NCBI GenBank assembly: GCA_049301135.1
Contig: JBAQKP010000070.1
Coordinates: 1-9,953 of the forward strand
Source of the DNA: JAYXXU01 sp049301135
GTDB taxonomy: Bacteria > Pseudomonadota > Gammaproteobacteria > Pseudomonadales > Moraxellaceae
DNA length: 9,953 nucleotides
Reading direction: 5' to 3'
Under the pieces are notes generated by a model, which ran no database searches, had not been told where the DNA came from, and was given only the letters and a program-made list of their open reading frames with translations. The translations under genes were made by a program, and so were the position numbers. Below, piece after piece: positions 6,448 to 9,953 of this stretch; position 1 is the first letter of the stretch; each line of letters begins with the position of its first letter.

Positions 6448-7449
6448 ATGCAAGATCGTTTTATTTCCCCTGCCGCCAAGCCCGAAGATCAGTTTGATCG
6501 GGCGATTCGTCCGACCAGTTTGGCCGACTATATTGGTCAGCCGATTGTGCGTGAACAGATGGAGATTTTTATCCATGCGGCGCGCAGTCGCGGTGAAGCC
6601 TTGGATCATACACTGATCTTTGGGCCACCGGGGTTGGGCAAGACCACCCTCGCCAATATCATCGCCCGCGAAATGGGCGGCAATCTCAAATCTACATCAG
6701 GGCCAGTGTTGGAGCGTGCGGGCGATCTAGCTGCACTGCTGACCAATCTAGACGCGGGCGATGTGCTGTTTATTGATGAAATCCATCGCTTGTCGCCGAT
6801 GATTGAGGAGATTCTCTATCCAGCGATGGAGGATTATCAGCTTGATATCATGATCGGTGAAGGGCCTGCGGCACGCTCGATTAAGCTGGATTTACCGCCG
6901 TTTACACTGGTCGCGGCGACCACACGGGCGGGTCTACTCACCTCGCCGTTGCGGGATCGGTTTGGGATTGTGCAACGGCTAGAGTTTTATTCGGTCAAAG
7001 ACTTGACCACGATTGTGCTGCGCTCGGCCAGCCTGCTTGGTGTGCCAGTGACCGCAGATGGGGCGCATGAAATCGCCCGTCGCGCACGCGGTACACCTCG
7101 GATTGCTAACCGCTTGCTACGGCGGGTGCGGGACTACGCCGAAGTCAAAGGTGACGGCACAGTCACTGCGCCGATTGCTGAATTGGCACTCGACATGCTT
7201 GATGTCGATAAGCACGGATTGGACACACTGGATCGGCGTTATTTACAAATGCTGCTGGAGCGTTTCGATGGTGGACCGGCCGGTGTGGAGTCTTTGGCAG
7301 CTGCATTGGCTGAAGACAGCGGCACGTTGGAAGATGTCGTCGAGCCATATTTGATTCAGCAAGGCTTTGTGATGCGGACAGCGCGTGGCCGAATTGCGAC
7401 CCCACAAGCCTATCTACAATGCGGCCTGCCCGTGCCGCAGTCGCCTTAA
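6448..7449 (+). CDS. ruvB: Holliday junction branch-migration ATPase RuvB
   Basis: RuvB is a AAA+ hexameric motor that pumps DNA through a RuvA-bound Holliday junction. The 333-residue protein has the family's usual length. Near the N-terminus is FDRAIRPTSLADYIGQ. Walker A is GPPGLGKT (59-66, Lys65), Walker B is LFIDEIHRL (107-115), sensor 1 lies in LVAATTRAGLL (Thr158-Thr159), and the arginine finger is Arg169 in SPLRDRFG. The small AAA+ domain contains RGTPRIANRLLRRVRDYAE, and the C-terminal winged helix contains GGPAGVESLAAALAEDSGTLEDVVEPYLIQQGF. The ribosome site before ATG 6448 is weak (GGGCTGAA, about 14 nt upstream), so translation may be coupled to or follow from ruvA. The gene ends a probable dgt-ruvA-ruvB unit and converges with prpC. 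Confidence 0.98.
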   Translation: MQDRFISPAAKPEDQFDRAIRPTSLADYIGQPIVREQMEIFIHAARSRGEALDHTLIFGPPGLGKTTLANIIAREMGGNLKSTSGPVLERAGDLAALLTNLDAGDVLFIDEIHRLSPMIEEILYPAMEDYQLDIMIGEGPAARSIKLDLPPFTLVAATTRAGLLTSPLRDRFGIVQRLEFYSVKDLTTIVLRSASLLGVPVTADGAHEIARRARGTPRIANRLLRRVRDYAEVKGDGTVTAPIAELALDMLDVDKHGLDTLDRRYLQMLLERFDGGPAGVESLAAALAEDSGTLEDVVEPYLIQQGFVMRTARGRIATPQAYLQCGLPVPQSP

Positions 7450-7509
7450 TTTTTATCATCATGTCGGCACAGTCATACCACTAAGAGGAACTCTCAAAAG
7501 GTTTACTGA

Positions 7510-7599
7510 CCGATTTTTTTAGATAATCTGAGCCAATGCCAAGCCCTTGAGCAGTTGTATGCGTTAAAAGCGTGGTTGGATTGTGGAGACCTTGATTAA
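7510..7599 (+). pseudogene. Possible decayed coding fragment between ruvB and prpC
   Basis: The 235-bp gap 7450-7684 contains no intact gene. One plus-strand frame is open from 7510 to TAA 7597-7599 and ends LDNLSQCQALEQLYALKAWLDCGDLD (written here as LDNLSQCQALEQLY followed by ALKAWLDCGDLD), which reads like the amphipathic C-terminus of a real protein. There is no ATG or GTG start. A seven-T run (7514-7520) lies at its beginning; one extra T would join it to the frame coming from GGAACTCTCAAAAGG upstream. An SD-like AGAGGA occurs at 7484-7489. I do not recognise the peptide. It may be the remnant of a lost gene or chance. Confidence 0.2.
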
Positions 7600-7629
7600 G
7601 TACAATCTAAACATTCAAACCCATCGTCT

Positions 7630-7673
7630 AGCTGGTGCATACACATTGCACCAGCTGGATATCTGCTTTTTTT
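7630..7673 (+). terminator. Hairpin terminator after ruvB
   Basis: A perfect 10-bp stem, AGCTGGTGCA (7630-7639) with TGCACCAGCT (7647-7656), closes a 7-nt loop and can extend outward with G-U pairs. A run of seven T residues (7667-7673) follows, about 10 nt after the stem, so it is not a textbook Rho-independent terminator, whose U-tract directly follows the stem. On the minus strand no strong T tract follows the hairpin, yet it is also the only candidate terminator for prpC. It lies 180 nt past the ruvB stop. Confidence 0.6.
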
Positions 7674-7684
7674 GATTTTAACGC

Positions 7685-8812
7685 TTAGCGACCAGCAATC
7701 GGCGTGACTTGACGCAGCTCAGGACCCGTATATTCAGCACTTGGGCGAATAATCCGGTTATCAGCGCGTTGCTCCATCACGTGGGCAGCCCAACCCGTCA
7801 AACGGCTCATCACAAAAATTGGCGTGAACAGCTTGGTTGGGATACCCATGAAGTGATAGGCAGACGCATGGAAAAAGTCTGCGTTACAGAACAGTTTCTT
7901 CTCGCGCCACATCACCTCTTCACAGCGCACCGACACCGGATACAGTACGGTATCACCGACATCAGCAGCGAGTTTTTCTGACCACTGCTTGATAATCGCG
8001 TTGCGTGGGTCATTGTCTTTATAGATCGCATGACCAAAACCCATGATCTTATCTTTACGCGCCAGCATCGCCATCATTTCGGCTTCAGCATGCTCTGGGC
8101 TGGTGAATTTTTCGATCATGTCCATCGCAGCTTCGTTCGCGCCACCATGCAGTGGGCCACGCAACGAACCAATCGCAGCAGTCACACAGCTATGCAGGTC
8201 AGACAAGGTCGATGCACACACCCGAGCCGTGAAAGTCGAAGCATTGAATTCATGCTCTGCATACAAAATCAGCGATACGTTCATCACTTGCTCATGCAAT
8301 GCATTTGGCTTTTCACCGTTCAGCAAGTGCAGGAAATGCGCGCCAATGCTGTCGTCATCGGTGTTTTCGTCGATGCGCACACCATCGTGGCTAAAGCGAT
8401 ACCAGTAAGTAATCATCGATGGGAACAGCGCCAACAGACGGTCAGTCGCGTCTTGTTGTTCAGCAAAGGACAGCTCAGTTTCGAGGTTACCCAGCATTGA
8501 ACAGCCAGTGCGCATCACGTCCATCGGATGTGCTGACGCTGGAATCCGCTCTAGCACTTCTTTGAGTGCTTGTGGCAGGCTACGCAAGCCTTTCAACTTG
8601 GCTTTATAAGCGGCAAGCTGCTCGGCATTTGGCAATTCACCAAAAAAAATCAGATAGGCGACTTCTTCAAACTGACAATTGGCCGCCAGATCCTGCACGT
8701 CATAGCCACGATAGGTCAGACCTGCGCCGGATTTACCGACGGTAGACAGTGCGGTTTTACCAGCAACTTGACCACGCAAACCTGCGCCTGAAAGTACCTT
8801 GCCTTCTGCCAT
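7685..8812 (-). CDS. prpC: 2-methylcitrate synthase
   Basis: PrpC condenses propionyl-CoA with oxaloacetate to 2-methylcitrate, the first committed step of the methylcitrate cycle; it often has some citrate synthase activity. From ATG 8812 the protein has 375 residues, the usual size for PrpC and shorter than the hexameric gammaproteobacterial citrate synthase. The N-terminus GLRGQVAGKTALSTVGKSGAGLTYRGYDVQDLA is typical of PrpC. Citrate-synthase-fold active-site residues are His222 in GPLHGGANEA, His261 in GFGHAIYKDNDPR and Asp312 in CNADFFHASAYH; HEFNASTFTARV is at 187-198. AAGGAG (8825-8820) is 7 nt before ATG 8812, which sets the start. An upstream extension to 8887 would overlap the prpB end. 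The 31-bp gap to prpB indicates an operon. Confidence 0.95.
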   Translation of the reverse strand: MAEGKVLSGAGLRGQVAGKTALSTVGKSGAGLTYRGYDVQDLAANCQFEEVAYLIFFGELPNAEQLAAYKAKLKGLRSLPQALKEVLERIPASAHPMDVMRTGCSMLGNLETELSFAEQQDATDRLLALFPSMITYWYRFSHDGVRIDENTDDDSIGAHFLHLLNGEKPNALHEQVMNVSLILYAEHEFNASTFTARVCASTLSDLHSCVTAAIGSLRGPLHGGANEAAMDMIEKFTSPEHAEAEMMAMLARKDKIMGFGHAIYKDNDPRNAIIKQWSEKLAADVGDTVLYPVSVRCEEVMWREKKLFCNADFFHASAYHFMGIPTKLFTPIFVMSRLTGWAAHVMEQRADNRIIRPSAEYTGPELRQVTPIAGR

Positions 8813-8819
8813 TGTGTTA

Positions 8820-8825
8820 CTCCTT
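8820..8825 (-). promoter_or_regulatory. Shine-Dalgarno site that fixes the PrpC start
   Basis: AAGGAG on the minus strand stands 7 nt before ATG 8812, the best ribosome site in the window. It rules against the longer frame starting at 8887, whose added 25 residues (MKISLIVCLK...) have no family counterpart. Confidence 0.9.
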
Positions 8826-8843
8826 GAGTAGATAAATTGAATA

Positions 8844-9731
8844 TTAGCCTTTTTTGGCTTCAAACAAACGATCAAGCTGATCTTCAAAGCTCTGATAATC
8901 CAAGAACTGATACAGCTCTTTACGGGTTTGCATCAAATCCAGTACGCCGGTCTGCGTGCCTTGTTCGCGAATACCTTTCATCACGGCCAGCGCGGCTTTT
9001 TGCATCGCACGAGTTGGTGATAACGGATACAGCACCATCGCAATGCCTTGCTCGCCCAGCTCTTGCGCGGTGTAGTACGGTGTCGTACCAAACTCGGTAA
9101 TGTTCGCAAGCACCGGCACTTTTACCGCGTCACAGACTTGTTTGTACATGCTCAAGTCGGTCATCGCTTCCGCAAAAATCGCATCCGCACCGGCTTCGAC
9201 ATAGGCACAGGCACGATCAATCACGCCTTGCAGACCTTCGCCTTGCAGCGAATCAGTGCGTGCCATCAGCACAAAATCAGGGTCGGTCTTGGCATCGACC
9301 GCGGCTTTGACGCGATCCACCATCTCTTGAGTGCTGACGATTTCTTTGTTGGGACGATGGCCGCAGCGTTTTTGCGCGACTTGGTCTTCGATATGTACCG
9401 CCGCTGCACCGGCACGAATCATTTCTTTGACCGTGCGCGCAATGTTAAATGCACTACCCCAGCCGGTATCAATATCGACCAACAACGGCGTATCGACCCG
9501 TGCAGTAATCCGACGCACATCGGTCAGCACGTCGTCTAGGCTGGTCATGGCCAGATCTGGCAAACCATAGGAATAATTGGCAACGCCTGCACCTGACAGA
9601 TAAATCGCGTTATAGCCGACATCACGCGCCATCATGGCGGCGTAGGCATTCACTGTGCCGATGATTTGCAGTGGGGATTCTTTGATCAGTGCGTCACGAA
9701 AGCGACGACCGGCAGAATTTTGGATAGACAT
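8844..9731 (-). CDS. prpB: 2-methylisocitrate lyase
   Basis: PrpB cleaves 2-methylisocitrate to pyruvate and succinate, the last step of the methylcitrate cycle. The 295-residue protein matches the family length (E. coli 296) and belongs to the isocitrate lyase/PEP mutase superfamily. Visible active-site elements are SGAGVANYSYGLPD (Asp59 end of the motif), metal-binding Asp86 and Asp88 in LLVDIDTGWG, Glu115-Asp116 in VHIEDQ, the catalytic loop KRCGH with Cys123, Arg158 in MARTD, Glu188 in FAEAMTD and Asn210 in VLANITEFG. The KRCGH loop and TGWG separate it from oxaloacetate decarboxylase-like relatives. GGAA (9742-9739) is 7 nt before ATG 9731. It is the first gene of a prpB-prpC unit. No methylcitrate dehydratase gene (prpD, acnD/prpF) is in the window; prpC is followed directly by convergent ruvB. 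Confidence 0.96.
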   Translation of the reverse strand: MSIQNSAGRRFRDALIKESPLQIIGTVNAYAAMMARDVGYNAIYLSGAGVANYSYGLPDLAMTSLDDVLTDVRRITARVDTPLLVDIDTGWGSAFNIARTVKEMIRAGAAAVHIEDQVAQKRCGHRPNKEIVSTQEMVDRVKAAVDAKTDPDFVLMARTDSLQGEGLQGVIDRACAYVEAGADAIFAEAMTDLSMYKQVCDAVKVPVLANITEFGTTPYYTAQELGEQGIAMVLYPLSPTRAMQKAALAVMKGIREQGTQTGVLDLMQTRKELYQFLDYQSFEDQLDRLFEAKKG

Positions 9732-9740
9732 GGAGTTGTT

Positions 9741-9809
9741 CCATCAGAACCGATGGCCTGCGAGTATACAAAGGACTGCGCTCAGATGCACGGCTTGGAA
9801 TGCCATTCC
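9741..9809 (-). promoter_or_regulatory. prpB promoter region with a 13-bp palindromic operator candidate
   Basis: A -10 hexamer TATACT (complement of 9763-9768; 5/6 match) would give a start near 9756 and a leader of about 25 nt. The -35 position has only a poor match (GTGCAT), as at activator-dependent promoters. Upstream lies a perfect palindrome, GGAATG-C-CATTCC (9797-9809), centred about 47 bp before the inferred start, where an activator often binds. The short leader has CCATC (9741-9745) and GATGG (9752-9756) as complementary arms, so part of the ribosome site could be hidden in a hairpin. No regulator gene is visible beside it. Confidence 0.4.
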
Positions 9810-9878
9810 CCCCCTGTAAAACTGAGATAAATAGTCAATTCGGCACCAACTTAGTACTAATACTGCAAGTTTTGCCGA

Positions 9879-9953
9879 TTATTCTGGCATTTCGACAGTA
9901 CGCTGTGGCCGCAAATCCACCCGCACGCTGGCGGCTAGTCCCGCAGTTAAGGC
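9879..9953 (-). CDS. C-terminal 24 residues of an unidentified protein, possibly a membrane-fusion adaptor
   Basis: An open minus-strand frame enters at the window end and stops at TAA (9881-9879). It encodes ALTAGLAASVRVDLRPQR then TVEMPE. The block AGLAASVRVDL resembles the conserved 'GMSA-V-ID' ending of the last beta strand in HlyD/EmrA-type periplasmic adaptor proteins, which are tied to inner-membrane transporters. That identification rests on a few residues and is tentative; coding status itself is likely because composition changes sharply at the stop codon and the peptide is well-behaved. It lies upstream of prpB on the same strand, 147 bp away, so it is probably the end of a separate transcription unit, though no clear terminator follows it. 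Confidence 0.45.
   Translation of the reverse strand, partial: ALTAGLAASVRVDLRPQRTVEMPE

Noticed and set aside
8030..8500. 156-codon open frame on the plus strand opposite prpC
   Set aside because: It is antisense to a well-conserved gene, is His/Gln-rich in a way expected from codon shadowing, and has no ribosome site.
8813..8887. N-terminal extension of PrpC starting at ATG 8887
   Set aside because: It overlaps the 3' end of prpB, the extra 25 residues have no family counterpart, and the strong AAGGAG site is placed for ATG 8812.
9048..9539. 163-codon open frame on the plus strand opposite prpB
   Set aside because: It is antisense to a fully conserved enzyme, and its translation shows no domain pattern.
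1..9953. Mobile element, CRISPR array, defence or toxin-antitoxin system
   Set aside because: All the protein-coding space is filled by housekeeping or metabolic genes; no transposase, integrase, regularly spaced repeat or toxin-like small gene pair was seen.

Overview
The window is ordinary-looking chromosomal DNA of a gammaproteobacterium. The RuvA, MetK, Tkt, PrpB and PrpC proteins have the gammaproteobacterial form. The RuvA N-terminus (MIGCLTGKI, then a PLSTFCQL stretch) and the divergent tkt/metK pair recall Acinetobacter and relatives (Moraxellaceae) from memory, although base composition by eye is close to 50% GC, richer than typical Acinetobacter. The family assignment is an inference. 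I see no IS element, phage gene, CRISPR array, tRNA or rRNA, and no obvious new multi-gene system. The less ordinary material lies between the genes.

Layout: (1) 1-1312, minus strand: the N-terminal two thirds of transketolase, cut by the window edge. (2) 1313-1544: a divergent control region with a large dyad that contains overlapping -10 elements on both strands, followed by a structured metK leader. (3) 1545-2711, plus: metK, S-adenosylmethionine synthetase. (4) 2712-2844: two interlocked inverted repeats of REP-like type, then a strong bidirectional terminator. (5) 2845-4077, minus: an OprO/OprP-type outer-membrane porin. (6) 4087-4453: an intergenic region with Pho-box-like heptamers in 11-bp register upstream of the porin. 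(7) 4454-7449, plus: dgt-ruvA-ruvB, probably one transcription unit joining dNTP hydrolysis to Holliday-junction branch migration. (8) 7450-7684: a gap with a possible decayed coding fragment and a hairpin terminator. (9) 7685-9731, minus: prpB-prpC, two enzymes of the 2-methylcitrate cycle for propionyl-CoA use, in the transcription order prpB then prpC. (10) 9732-9878: the prpB control region with a -10 element and a 13-bp palindrome. (11) 9879-9953, minus: the last 24 codons of another protein, possibly a membrane-fusion (HlyD/EmrA-like) adaptor.

Functionally the window holds central carbon metabolism (Tkt), methyl-donor synthesis (MetK), anion uptake (porin, plausibly phosphate-regulated), nucleotide-pool and recombination functions (Dgt, RuvAB) and propionate catabolism (PrpBC). 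Neither ruvC nor a methylcitrate dehydratase (acnD/prpF or prpD) is present, so both pathways need genes encoded elsewhere. Several starts differ from the longest open frame. I place the porin at ATG 4077, RuvA at ATG 5816 and PrpC at ATG 8812, each because of a Shine-Dalgarno sequence and family N-termini.
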